Shown piece after piece: positions 36,466 to 44,092 of a stretch of DNA of 55,493 bases (position 1 is the first letter of the stretch; each line of letters opens with the position of its first letter). The position numbers and the translations under genes are program-made. Under the pieces are notes generated by a model. The model saw only the letters and a list, made by a program, of their open reading frames with translations, was not told the DNA's origin and made no database searches. The stretch covers positions 1 to 55,493 of the forward strand of contig DASRIS010000029.1 of assembly GCA_035649895.1 (NCBI GenBank). The letters are read 5' to 3'. This stretch comes from DASSUC01 sp035649895 (GTDB taxonomy: Bacteria; Actinomycetota; Actinomycetes; Mycobacteriales; Micromonosporaceae).

Positions 36466-37692
36466 TCACGCCCGGGTGAACACCAGCGCGACGTTGTGGC
36501 CGCCGAAGCCGAACGAGTTGTTCAGCGCGGCGGGGATCTCCAGGTGGCGCGCCTTGTGCGCGACCACGTCCAGGTCGACGCCGTCGTCCGGGTCGTCCAG
36601 GTTGATCGTTGGCGGGACCACCCCGTCGCGGATCGCCAGGATGGTCGCGATCGACTCCAGGGCGCCGGCGGCGCCGAGGAGATGACCGGTCATCGACTTG
36701 GTGGCGGTCACCACCGGGTGGTCGCCGAGCGCGGCGTGCAGGGCCACGATCTCGGCCAGGTCACCGACTGGGGTGGCCGTGGCGTGCGCGTTGACGTGGC
36801 ACACGTCGCCGCGGGCCACGCCGGCGTCCTGCAGGGCGAGCGTGATCGCCCGGATGGCACCGCGGCCCTGCGGGTCGGGCAGCACGATGTCGTACCCGTC
36901 CGAGGTGATCCCCGCCCCGGCGAGGCGGGCGTAGACCCGGGCCCCGCGGGCCGCGGCGTGCTCGGCGCGCTCCAGGACGACGACCGCGGCGCCCTCACCG
37001 AGCACGAATCCGTCCCGGCCCTTGTCGAACGGGCGCGACGCCTTCTCCGGCTCGTCGTTGCGGGTCGACATCGCCCGCATCGAGGCGAAGCCGGCGACCG
37101 GCAGCTGGTGGATCACGGCCTCGGTGCCGCCGGCCACCACCACGTCGGCCCGCCCGGACCGGATGATGTCCAGGCCCTGCGCGATCGCCTCGGCGCCGGT
37201 GGCGCAGGCGCTGGCCACGCAGTGCACGCCGGCCTTGGCGCCCAGCTCCAGACCGATCCAGGCGGCCGGCCCGTTGGGCATCAGCATGGGTACGGTGTGC
37301 GGCGAGACCCGCCGCGCGCCGCTGCTTTCGAGGATGTCGTCCTGGTTGAGCAGGGTGATCGCCCCGCCGATGCCGGTGCCGACGCTGACCGCGAGCCGGT
37401 GCGGGTCCGGACCGTCGTCAGCCAGGCCGGCGTCCCGCCACGCCTCGTGGGCGGCGATCAGGGCGATCGCCTCAGACCGGTCCAGCCGGCGCAGCTTCAC
37501 CCGGTCCAGCGTCTCGCGCGGCTCGACGGCGAGCTGCGCGGCGATGCGTACCGGCAGGTCCTTTGCCCACTCCTGGGTCAGCTTGCTGACCCCGGACCGG
37601 CCGGCGAGCATGGCATCCCAGGTCGACGCGGCGTCCCCGCCGAGCGGGGTCGTCGCGCCGATCCCGGTGATGACAACGTCGCGGTTGGTCAC
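36466..37692 (-). CDS. fabF: 3-oxoacyl-ACP synthase II (FabF)
   Basis: 408 aa. The condensing-enzyme triad is intact: Cys163 (SACATG), His303 (NAHATAT) and His337 (KSMTGHLLGAAGA), with the end GGHNVAL. It elongates acyl-ACP with malonyl-ACP in type II fatty-acid synthesis. GTG 37692 overlaps the acpP stop (GTGA), giving coupled translation of carrier and synthase. Confidence 0.96.
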   Translation of the reverse strand: MTNRDVVITGIGATTPLGGDAASTWDAMLAGRSGVSKLTQEWAKDLPVRIAAQLAVEPRETLDRVKLRRLDRSEAIALIAAHEAWRDAGLADDGPDPHRLAVSVGTGIGGAITLLNQDDILESSGARRVSPHTVPMLMPNGPAAWIGLELGAKAGVHCVASACATGAEAIAQGLDIIRSGRADVVVAGGTEAVIHQLPVAGFASMRAMSTRNDEPEKASRPFDKGRDGFVLGEGAAVVVLERAEHAAARGARVYARLAGAGITSDGYDIVLPDPQGRGAIRAITLALQDAGVARGDVCHVNAHATATPVGDLAEIVALHAALGDHPVVTATKSMTGHLLGAAGALESIATILAIRDGVVPPTINLDDPDDGVDLDVVAHKARHLEIPAALNNSFGFGGHNVALVFTRA

Positions 37693-37931
37693 GCGTTAGC
37701 CCTTGCGATGTACGACACGGCGTCGCCCACGGTCTTGAGGTTCTGCACCTCGTCGTCCGGGATCTTGACGCCGAACTTCTCCTCGGCCGCCACCACGACC
37801 TCCACCATCGACAGCGAGTCGACGTCGAGGTCCTCGGTGAACGACTTCTCCTCGGCGACGTCGTCCGGGTTGACCCCGGCGACCTCCTCGAGGATCTCGG
37901 CGAGGCCGACGGTGATCTCGTCACGAACCAT
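37689..37931 (-). CDS. acpP: Acyl carrier protein
   Basis: 80 aa, four-helix ACP. The phosphopantetheine attachment site is Ser39 in DVDSLSMVE. ATG 37931 is preferred over TTG 37934 because AAAGGAAG lies about 7 bases upstream. It carries growing acyl chains between FabD, FabH and FabF, all encoded next to it. Confidence 0.96.
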   Translation of the reverse strand: MVRDEITVGLAEILEEVAGVNPDDVAEEKSFTEDLDVDSLSMVEVVVAAEEKFGVKIPDDEVQNLKTVGDAVSYIARANA

Positions 37932-37974
37932 CAACGGGCTTCCTTTCCGTACCTTTGTCAGGGTTTCTCATTAC

Positions 37975-38922
37975 TTATGGGCAGCGGACGACCTGTCCGG
38001 CGTAGGTCAGGCCGCCGCCGAACGCGAAGAGCAGGACCGGAGCGCCCGCTGGCACCTCGCGCCGCTCCACCAGCTTGGACAGCGCCATCGGCACGCTCGC
38101 GGCCGAGGTGTTGCCCGACTCGACGATGTCCCGAGCCACCACCGCGTTGGGTGCGCCCAGCTTGCGGGCGAGCGGCTCGATGATGCGCAGGTTCGCCTGG
38201 TGCGGCACGAACGCGGCCAGCTCGCTGGGCTCGATGCCGGCCGCCGCGCAGGCCCGCCGGGCGAGGTCCGGCAGCGCGAACGTGGCCCACCGGAACACGG
38301 TCTGCCCGGCCTGCTGGATGTAGGGGCGCCAGCCCTCGATGACGATGGCGTCGCCCTTGTCCGGCTCGGAGCCCCACAGCACCGGGCCGATGCCCGGCAG
38401 CTCGCCCGCTGCGGTGGCGGTGAGCACCGCCGCGCCGGCGCCGTCGCCGAAGAGCACGCAGGTCGACCGGTCGGTCCAGTCGGTGAAGTCGGTCAGCTTC
38501 TCCGCGCCCACCACGATCGCGTTGCGCGCCGCGCCGGCCCGCATCGCGTGGTCGACCGTTGCCAGCCCGTACGAGAAGCCGGAGCAGGCGGTGTTGATGT
38601 CGTACGCCGCGGGCGAGCGGATGCCCAGCCGGGCCGCGACCCGGGTCGCCACGTTGGGGCAGCGGTCAACGGAGGAGCAGGTCGCCACGACGACCAGGTC
38701 GATGTCGGCGGCGGTCAGCCCGGACCCGGCCAGGGCCTTGCCCGCCGCCGCGGCCGCCATGTCGGCGACGGTCTCGTTGTCGGCGACGCGCCGGGTGACG
38801 ATGCCGACCCGGTCCCGGATCCACTCGTCGCTGGTGTCCACGATCTGGGCCAGGTCGTCGTTGGTGAGCACCTGGGGCGGCTGGTAGTGCCCGACAGAGA
38901 GGATCTTGGAACCGGTCGTCAT
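37975..38922 (-). CDS. fabH: 3-oxoacyl-ACP synthase III (FabH)
   Basis: 315 aa. Catalytic Cys113 (NTACSG), His241 (PHQANLR) and Asn271 (ESGNTSAAS). It starts fatty-acid synthesis by condensing an acyl-CoA with malonyl-ACP; in actinomycetes it prefers branched starters, which is an inference here. ATG 38922 overlaps the fabD stop (ATGA). A 43-base gap separates it from acpP. Confidence 0.96.
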   Translation of the reverse strand: MTTGSKILSVGHYQPPQVLTNDDLAQIVDTSDEWIRDRVGIVTRRVADNETVADMAAAAAGKALAGSGLTAADIDLVVVATCSSVDRCPNVATRVAARLGIRSPAAYDINTACSGFSYGLATVDHAMRAGAARNAIVVGAEKLTDFTDWTDRSTCVLFGDGAGAAVLTATAAGELPGIGPVLWGSEPDKGDAIVIEGWRPYIQQAGQTVFRWATFALPDLARRACAAAGIEPSELAAFVPHQANLRIIEPLARKLGAPNAVVARDIVESGNTSAASVPMALSKLVERREVPAGAPVLLFAFGGGLTYAGQVVRCP

Positions 38923-40091
38923 GCGGGGCCTCCGATCCGGGCGAGGGGCTGGCCCGGCGCCACGGGGTCGCGGTGGTGGGCGAGCCACTCGGTGAGTACG
39001 CCGGTGTCGTGCGCGGCCACCTCGACAGGGCCCTGGCGGGTGGCCACATGCCCGACGACCTGGCCGGCGCGGACGGTGTCCCCCTCGGTGAGGTCTTCGG
39101 CGGGCTCGAACGTACCGGCGGCCGCAGCGACGACGACGCGGAAGCTCGGGAACGGCTCGGAGCTGGCGTGGATGTTCGGGGCGGCGCCGTGGCGGGCGAT
39201 CAGGTCCCGAGCGGCGGGCAGGTCGTCCGGCGTGTTCAGCTTGAGCACCTCCATGCCCTGGTACGCGCGGCGGAGCAGGCCGGTGAGCGTGCCGGCCGGC
39301 GGCAGCTCCAGCACGGCGGTCACCCCGAGGTCGGCGAGCGAGCGCATGCACAGGTCCCAGCGCACCGGTGTGGTCACCTGGCGGACCAGGCGCAGCAGCA
39401 GGTCCCGGCCGTGGCTGACCGCGGCGCCGTCCAGGTTGGACAGCATCAGCTTGGTGGGCTCGCCCGGCACGATGCCCGCGGCGACGGTGCTGAGCGCCTG
39501 CTCGGCAGGGGCCATGTACGGCGTGTGGAACGCGCCGGCCACCTTCATGGTGACCACCCGGGCGCGCTCCGGTGGGCTGGCGGTGAACTTGTCCAGCGCG
39601 TCGACGGCTCCGGCCGCCACGATCTGGCCGGCGCCGTTGCGGTTGGCGGCGTAGAGCCCGTGCGCGTCGATCGCCTCGAGGACCGTGTCCTCGTCGCCCC
39701 CGAGCACCGCGACCATGTTCGTGTGCTCGGCCGCGCAGGCGGCGGCCATCTCGCGCCCCCGGACCGCGGCGAGGGTCACCGCCGCCTCCGGCGTGAGCAC
39801 CCCGGCCAGCGCCGCCGCGGCCAGCTCGCCGACGCTGTGCCCGGCGAGCACCTGGACGTCGTACATCGGCAGGTGCTCGGCGACGACCAGCGCGGCGGCG
39901 GTCAGCAGCGGCTGGGTCTTGGCGGTGTCGCGGATCTCGTCCGCGTCCGCCTCGGTGCCCAGGTGCACCAGGTCGGTGCCGGCAACGGCGGACCACCACC
40001 TCAGCCGCGCCTCGAGCGCGGGCAGGGCGAGCCAGGGGGCGAGGAAGCCGGGCTTCTGCGAGCCCTGGCCGGGGGTGATTACGGCGAGCAC
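38919..40091 (-). CDS. fabD: Malonyl-CoA:ACP transacylase fused to a lipoyl/biotinyl-like domain
   Basis: 390 aa; ordinary FabD proteins are about 310. The acyltransferase part (1-305) has GQGSQ, catalytic Ser86 (GHSVGE), His189 (GAFHTPYM) and a LELPPAGTLTGL segment. Residues about 317-387 form an extra domain patterned like a biotinyl/lipoyl barrel-sandwich (GTFEP...EGDTVRAGQVVGHV ... AHDTGVLTEWL ... DPVAPGQPLARI), but the turn that should carry the modified Lys reads TRQGPVEV, so it cannot be biotinylated or lipoylated in the usual way. GTG 40091 has no strong ribosome binding site. First gene of the operon after fasR, with a palindromic element between them. Confidence 0.92.
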   Translation of the reverse strand: MLAVITPGQGSQKPGFLAPWLALPALEARLRWWSAVAGTDLVHLGTEADADEIRDTAKTQPLLTAAALVVAEHLPMYDVQVLAGHSVGELAAAALAGVLTPEAAVTLAAVRGREMAAACAAEHTNMVAVLGGDEDTVLEAIDAHGLYAANRNGAGQIVAAGAVDALDKFTASPPERARVVTMKVAGAFHTPYMAPAEQALSTVAAGIVPGEPTKLMLSNLDGAAVSHGRDLLLRLVRQVTTPVRWDLCMRSLADLGVTAVLELPPAGTLTGLLRRAYQGMEVLKLNTPDDLPAARDLIARHGAAPNIHASSEPFPSFRVVVAAAAGTFEPAEDLTEGDTVRAGQVVGHVATRQGPVEVAAHDTGVLTEWLAHHRDPVAPGQPLARIGGPA

Positions 40092-40125
40092 TCTATGACT
40101 GTCCCCGATACCGATGAGATCAGCG

Positions 40126-40174
40126 GTACTGAAGAGTACGAAACCCGACGATGAATTTTGTATGGTACCTACAA
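40126..40174 (-). promoter_or_regulatory. Palindromic elements between fasR and fabD
   Basis: Two symmetric sites lie in the 77-base gap: TTGTATGGTACCTACAA (40158-40174, spanning the fasR stop) and GTACT-GAAG-AGTAC (40126-40139). Streptomyces FasR activates the fabD promoter, so these are candidate FasR sites. No clear -35/-10 pair was found. Confidence 0.4.
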
Positions 40175-41371
40175 CTGTTCCGGAGTGCGGGACGGCTGGG
40201 CTGGCCCGGGCAGGACCGGTGCGGAGGGATCGAGCCGCCCGATGGCGAGCGCGACCCGCAGCGCGAACGCGTCCCGCGGGTGCACCGGCGCGAGCCCGCT
40301 CACCTCGGCGATCCGCCGCAACCGGTAACGCACCGTGTTCGGATGGACGAAGAGCATCCGGGCCGCGCTCTCCAGCACCCCGCCCGCGGCGAAGAACCCG
40401 TCCAGGGTCTCCAGCAGCTCGCCGCCGGCGCGTACGAGCGACCCGTACACCTCGTGGCGCAGGATCCGCCGCGCCTCCGAGTCACCGGCCAGGGCCCGCT
40501 CCGGCAGCAGGTCGATGGCTGCCACCGGGCGCGGCGCGGCCGGCCACGCGGCGGCGGCCCGGAAGCCGGCGAGCGCGGCCCGGGCCGACTCGGCCGCCTC
40601 GTCCAGCGAGGGCACCGCCGGCCCGACCACGACCGGCCCCTCCCCGAAGCCGGGCAGCAGCTTCTCCGCCGCGGCGAGCGGGGCGTCGGCACCGCCCACG
40701 ACCACCACCAGCCGGTCACCGTGCACGCCGCCGAGGATCTCCACGCCGATCCGGCGGGCCGACCGGTAGACCGTGTGCAGCACCGCTGCCGCGTCCCCGC
40801 CCGGGGACCGGCCGACCAGCACCGCGACCGGCGGCCGGTCGTCCCAGCCGAGCGCCGCCGCCCGGCTGGCCAGCACGTCGGAGGAGTCCCCGCGCAGCAG
40901 CGCGTCGACGAGCAGCGCCTGCAGCCGCGCGTCCCAGCTGCCGCGGCTCTCCGCCGCCCGGGCGTAGACCCGGGCCGCGGAGAACGCCACCTCGCGCGAG
41001 AACCGCAGCACCGCCGAGCGCAGGGCCTCCTCCTCGCCCGGCGCCGCGAGGTGGTCCACCTGCTCCTCAACCACGTCGATGGTTACCTTGATCAGGGCGA
41101 CCGTGTGCTGGAGGCTGATCGACCGGGCCAGCGCGCGCGGCGCCGCGTCGAAGATCTCGTCGGAGACCTCCCCGCTGGTGTTGCCGCCCTGGCGCAGCCA
41201 CTCCACCAGCGACCGGACCCCGGCCTGGGCCACGAGCATGACCCAGGCGCGCTGGTCGGCCGGCAGCCCGCGGAACCACGGCAGCGTGTCGTCCATCCGC
41301 GCCACGCTCGCGGTGGCCAGGGCTCCGGCCGAGCGCTCGATCCGCCGCAGGGTCGCGACCAGCTCGGTCAT
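40169..41371 (-). CDS. fasR: PucR-family activator of fatty-acid synthesis (FasR)
   Basis: 400 aa. N-terminal helical part, central GGDEF-like CdaR region (about 165-290), and a C-terminal helix-turn-helix of the PucR type (SAARMLFVHPNTVRYRLRRIAEVSG, about 343-367). Position and architecture match Streptomyces FasR (SCO2386), which activates the adjacent fabD-fabH-acpP-fabF operon and keeps membrane lipid supply in balance. ATG 41371. It is divergent from a PAP2 gene across 121 bases that hold an 18-bp direct repeat. Confidence 0.93.
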   Translation of the reverse strand: MTELVATLRRIERSAGALATASVARMDDTLPWFRGLPADQRAWVMLVAQAGVRSLVEWLRQGGNTSGEVSDEIFDAAPRALARSISLQHTVALIKVTIDVVEEQVDHLAAPGEEEALRSAVLRFSREVAFSAARVYARAAESRGSWDARLQALLVDALLRGDSSDVLASRAAALGWDDRPPVAVLVGRSPGGDAAAVLHTVYRSARRIGVEILGGVHGDRLVVVVGGADAPLAAAEKLLPGFGEGPVVVGPAVPSLDEAAESARAALAGFRAAAAWPAAPRPVAAIDLLPERALAGDSEARRILRHEVYGSLVRAGGELLETLDGFFAAGGVLESAARMLFVHPNTVRYRLRRIAEVSGLAPVHPRDAFALRVALAIGRLDPSAPVLPGPAQPSRTPEQL

Positions 41372-41418
41372 GGCGCCAGCCTTTCACGCCGGCACAGGCC
41401 GGCCCTGCCAGGAGGAGG

Positions 41419-41468
41419 CCGGCCGTGCGGTGAGCGCCGGCCAAGGGGTACCGGCCGTGCGGTGAGCG
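41419..41468. repeat. 18-bp direct repeat in the fasR/PAP2 divergent region
   Basis: CCGGCCGTGCGGTGAGCG occurs exactly at 41419-41436 and 41451-41468. It may be a regulator site or simple duplication. Confidence 0.7.
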
Positions 41469-41492
41469 GGAAGGAGCGGCGGCCGTGCCAGG

Positions 41493-42404
41493 ATGAGCAA
41501 GGTGTGCCGACCGCAGCTGACATACCCGATGGCAGCCCTGGCCGCGCTGCTCGGGCTGGCGGCCCTGGTGCTCGCCCCCGGCGCGCCGCTGGCCGGGCTG
41601 GACCTCGCCCTGTCGCAGCGCTGGCGGGCCTTCGGGCTCGCGAACCCGGTCTGGGTGGACGCGCTGCGGCTGGTCACCGACCTCGGCGAGACGGCCTGGT
41701 TCCTCGCCGCCGGAGCCGCGCTCGCCGTCGGGCTGCTGGTCCGGCGGGCGTACGCCCCGGCGGTGGCCACCGCGCTCGTCGCCGTCGCCATCCCGGTGCT
41801 GTGGGTCCTCGCCCACCTGTGGCTGCCCCGCCCCCGGCCGGTGGACGGGTTCGTCCACGTGGCCGGCTCCGGGTTCCCCAGCGGGCACGCCAGCCACGCC
41901 AGTGCCGCGGCGCTGCTCGCGGTGGTCCTGCTGTGGCCCCGGCTGCGCCGGCCCGGGCGGGCCGTCGCGGTCGGCGCCGCGCTGGCGCTCGCCGGACTCG
42001 TCGGCCTGAGCCGGGTCGCGCTGCTCGCCCACTGGCCCACCGATGTGCTTGGTAGCTGGCTGCTCAGCACCGCCGTGGTGCTGCTGTGCGTGCGGGCCGG
42101 GTCGGCGCTGGAGTCCCGCACCGCCCGGCGAGCAGAGACCTCTCGCCGGGCGGTGGCGGCGGGCCGGTCAGCCGAGCGGGGTCTCCGGCGTGCCGAGGGT
42201 GGTGTAGAAGCAGCCGGTGGTGGGCAGGCTGGTGGCGGCCGGCGGGGTGAGGCCGTCGTAGATGGCGAGGAGGAAGGGCTGCGGGCACCGGCGGGTGGTG
42301 CCGGTACGGATGCCGAAGTGCAGGTGCGGCCCGGTGGAGTTGCCGGTGTTGCCGGTAAGGCCGAGCTGCTGGCCCGGGCCGACCGCCGCGCCGTGGGCGA
42401 CTGA
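41493..42404 (+). CDS. PAP2-family phosphatase with an extended C-terminus
   Basis: 303 aa, of which about the first 205 are the PAP2 fold with five or six membrane helices. All three phosphatase motifs are present: LPRPRPVDG (motif 1, although the usual leading Lys is not evident), FPSGHASH (motif 2) and SRVALLAHWPTDV (motif 3). Such enzymes dephosphorylate lipids such as undecaprenyl or phosphatidate phosphates. The frame then stays open for about 80 more residues of Gly/Ala/Arg-rich sequence, of which 237 bases are antisense to the convergent M23 gene. The native stop may have been lost. ATG 41493 lacks a well-placed ribosome binding site. Confidence 0.8.
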   Translation: MSKVCRPQLTYPMAALAALLGLAALVLAPGAPLAGLDLALSQRWRAFGLANPVWVDALRLVTDLGETAWFLAAGAALAVGLLVRRAYAPAVATALVAVAIPVLWVLAHLWLPRPRPVDGFVHVAGSGFPSGHASHASAAALLAVVLLWPRLRRPGRAVAVGAALALAGLVGLSRVALLAHWPTDVLGSWLLSTAVVLLCVRAGSALESRTARRAETSRRAVAAGRSAERGLRRAEGGVEAAGGGQAGGGRRGEAVVDGEEEGLRAPAGGAGTDAEVQVRPGGVAGVAGKAELLARADRRAVGD

Positions 42405-43130
42405 CCACGCGGAGAGGTGGCAGTACGTGTAGACCGCGTTGTCCGTACCGGTGAGGTTGATGCCGAGCCCGCAGCTGGTGTCGTTGATGCGGACCACGGT
42501 GCCGGCGCGCACCGCGTACGCCGGGGTGCCGGTGGGCACGGGTAGGTCGATGGCCGGGTAGTCGTGGTGCGGGTCGTCGTACTCGCTGCGCGGCAGCGCG
42601 CTGTACGGCACCGGGAGCGAGAACGCCGGCGTGCTGGCACTGGTGACCCGCACCGCGTCGGCGATGACGTAGCCGGCGGCGTTGGTCCAGCGACTGACGC
42701 CGATGACGTTGCGGTCACCCGCGGCCAGGGTGAAGGTCCCCAGGCTCACCCAGCGACCCCCGTTTATGCGCTGGTCGACGGCGACGGTCTGGTTGCCGGT
42801 GGTGGTGGCCACGAGGTACGGGGTGGCGCTGTTGTAGCCGGCGTTGGCCGGGTACCACACCTCGACCAGGTACGCGCCGGTGGCGGGCAGGTTCATCCGG
42901 AACCAGGCCGCGTCGCTGGTGGTGGTGTTCGGCGTGGCGAAGCGGTAGTCGGCCCCGAAGCGCTGGCTGGACCAGGTTGAGGTGCCCCAGTTGGCGCTCG
43001 CGGTGAACTGGCCGGCGGTGGCGTTGTCGACGGTGACGGTGGCCGCGGAGGCCGGCTGCACCGGCATCAGGCCGGTCGCGGCGAGCGCGGCCACCGCCAC
43101 GACGGCGAGGCGCAGTCCCTTCGTACGTGG
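42168..43130 (-). CDS. Secreted M23 metallopeptidase with golvesin-like domain
   Basis: 320 aa. Signal peptide (about 1-30, ending PASA), a golvesin C-terminal-like beta-sandwich (about 31-164: VDNATAGQFTASANWGTS ... WYPANAGYNSATPY ... GYVIADAVRV), then a LytM/M23 zinc endopeptidase (about 185-295) with the first Zn ligands in HHDYPAID (His and Asp195) and the second motif HLHFG. It would cut peptidoglycan cross-bridges or other Gly-rich peptides outside the cell. GTG 43130 has AAAGGA upstream and begins the signal peptide; upstream codons are not coding. Confidence 0.88.
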   Translation of the reverse strand, partial: PRTKGLRLAVVAVAALAATGLMPVQPASAATVTVDNATAGQFTASANWGTSTWSSQRFGADYRFATPNTTTSDAAWFRMNLPATGAYLVEVWYPANAGYNSATPYLVATTTGNQTVAVDQRINGGRWVSLGTFTLAAGDRNVIGVSRWTNAAGYVIADAVRVTSASTPAFSLPVPYSALPRSEYDDPHHDYPAIDLPVPTGTPAYAVRAGTVVRINDTSCGLGINLTGTDNAVYTYCHLSAWSVAHGAAVGPGQQLGLTGNTGNSTGPHLHFGIRTGTTRRCPQPFLLAIYDGLTPPAATSLPTTGCFYTTLGTPETPLG

Positions 43131-43187
43131 CACGGCGCGGTCCTTTCGGGGAGCGAAGCATGAGCGGGCGTGGTAAGCCAGAGAACC

Positions 43188-43209
43188 ATTGACATTAATA
43201 ACAGTCAAT
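43188..43209 (-). promoter_or_regulatory. AT-rich inverted repeat in the M23 gene promoter region
   Basis: ATTGAC-N10-GTCAAT forms a 22-bp symmetric site. On the minus strand its distal arm contains TTGACT, a good -35; the hexamer 17 bases downstream (TTCTCT) is a poor -10. Possible operator about 60 bases upstream of GTG 43130. Confidence 0.4.
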
Positions 43210-43259
43210 AGGTCTGGGGCGGTGCGCCGCTGCTCCCCGCGCTCACCAAGGGCGGACCG

Positions 43260-43904
43260 CTACCGCCGGGCCACCCGGGCCATGCCGGCGAGCGCCAGCA
43301 TCAGCACGAGCGCGACCGCGCCGGAGAGGAGCACGCTCAGCTGCCACTGGTCGATCATCTGGCCGAGGCTCGCGGCCTTGGGCGAGCTGCTGGTGGCCAC
43401 CCCGGGCAGGACGGCCTCACCGCTGCCACCGCCGCGCCCGCCGGTGATGACCCGCACGCCGGTGCTGGCCAGCGGCACGCCCGCGTCGCGCAGCGAGTCC
43501 TCTAGGGACAGCCGGCCGTAGAACCACGCGGCAGTGGTCTTGCGACGGTGCGGCTGGTTGGCCGGGCGGAACACCCGAGGGCCACCGGCCGCCTGCGGGT
43601 AGAGCTCGTAGGCCTGGTCCGGCTTGTCGTTGACCGACACCACCGCGATGAACTTCGGCCCGAGCTTGGCCGGGTCCGGTGCGGGTACGTTGCTCGGCAG
43701 GGTGGCGAGCCAGCTCACCTCGCCCAGCAGCCGCTTGAACGCGTCGGGCTGCGCCGCGGCGGTGACGGTGAGCGGCTGCTGCAGACCCGGACCATTGACG
43801 GTGACCGAGGTCGGCCCGGCGGCCGAGGCCGCGGCGGCCGGAGCGAGGACAGCCAGCGTGACGGCGCCGCACAGGACCAGAAGATGCAGTCTCCGGCGGC
43901 TCAT
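43260..43904 (-). CDS. Membrane-anchored secreted protein of unknown function
   Basis: 214 aa. ATG 43904 has GAGGAGG about 8 bases upstream. Signal peptide (to about AAASAAG), an outer domain of about 140 residues that is Pro/Val-rich, with the polar segment PHRRKTTAAWFYGRLSLEDSLRDAGVPL (read in two parts), a Gly/Ser spacer, and a C-terminal membrane helix (about 188-210) ending in RVARR. This is a type I membrane topology with a short cytoplasmic tail. No family recognised. Confidence 0.75.
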   Translation of the reverse strand: MSRRRLHLLVLCGAVTLAVLAPAAAASAAGPTSVTVNGPGLQQPLTVTAAAQPDAFKRLLGEVSWLATLPSNVPAPDPAKLGPKFIAVVSVNDKPDQAYELYPQAAGGPRVFRPANQPHRRKTTAAWFYGRLSLEDSLRDAGVPLASTGVRVITGGRGGGSGEAVLPGVATSSSPKAASLGQMIDQWQLSVLLSGAVALVLMLALAGMARVARR

Positions 43905-44092
43905 GGCCGACCTCCTCGCCCCGTGGAATTGTCTGGCGCTCATGCTCGCTGGCTCGCGCTGCCGCATAGGACCTCGCGCTTGCTAGTAAGACACCGCGAC
44001 GGCTCTGATGGTTGCACCCAAGAGGTACGCCATTGGTCCGTCTTGGGTCACAGACGGGCCACGATCGGAAACTTCCCGTCAGGGATGCCCGA

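Noticed and set aside
36364..39654. 1096-codon plus-strand frame across the fatty-acid genes
   Set aside because: It runs antisense to accD6, fabF, acpP, fabH and part of fabD, all of which have intact active sites; long antisense frames are expected at this GC content.
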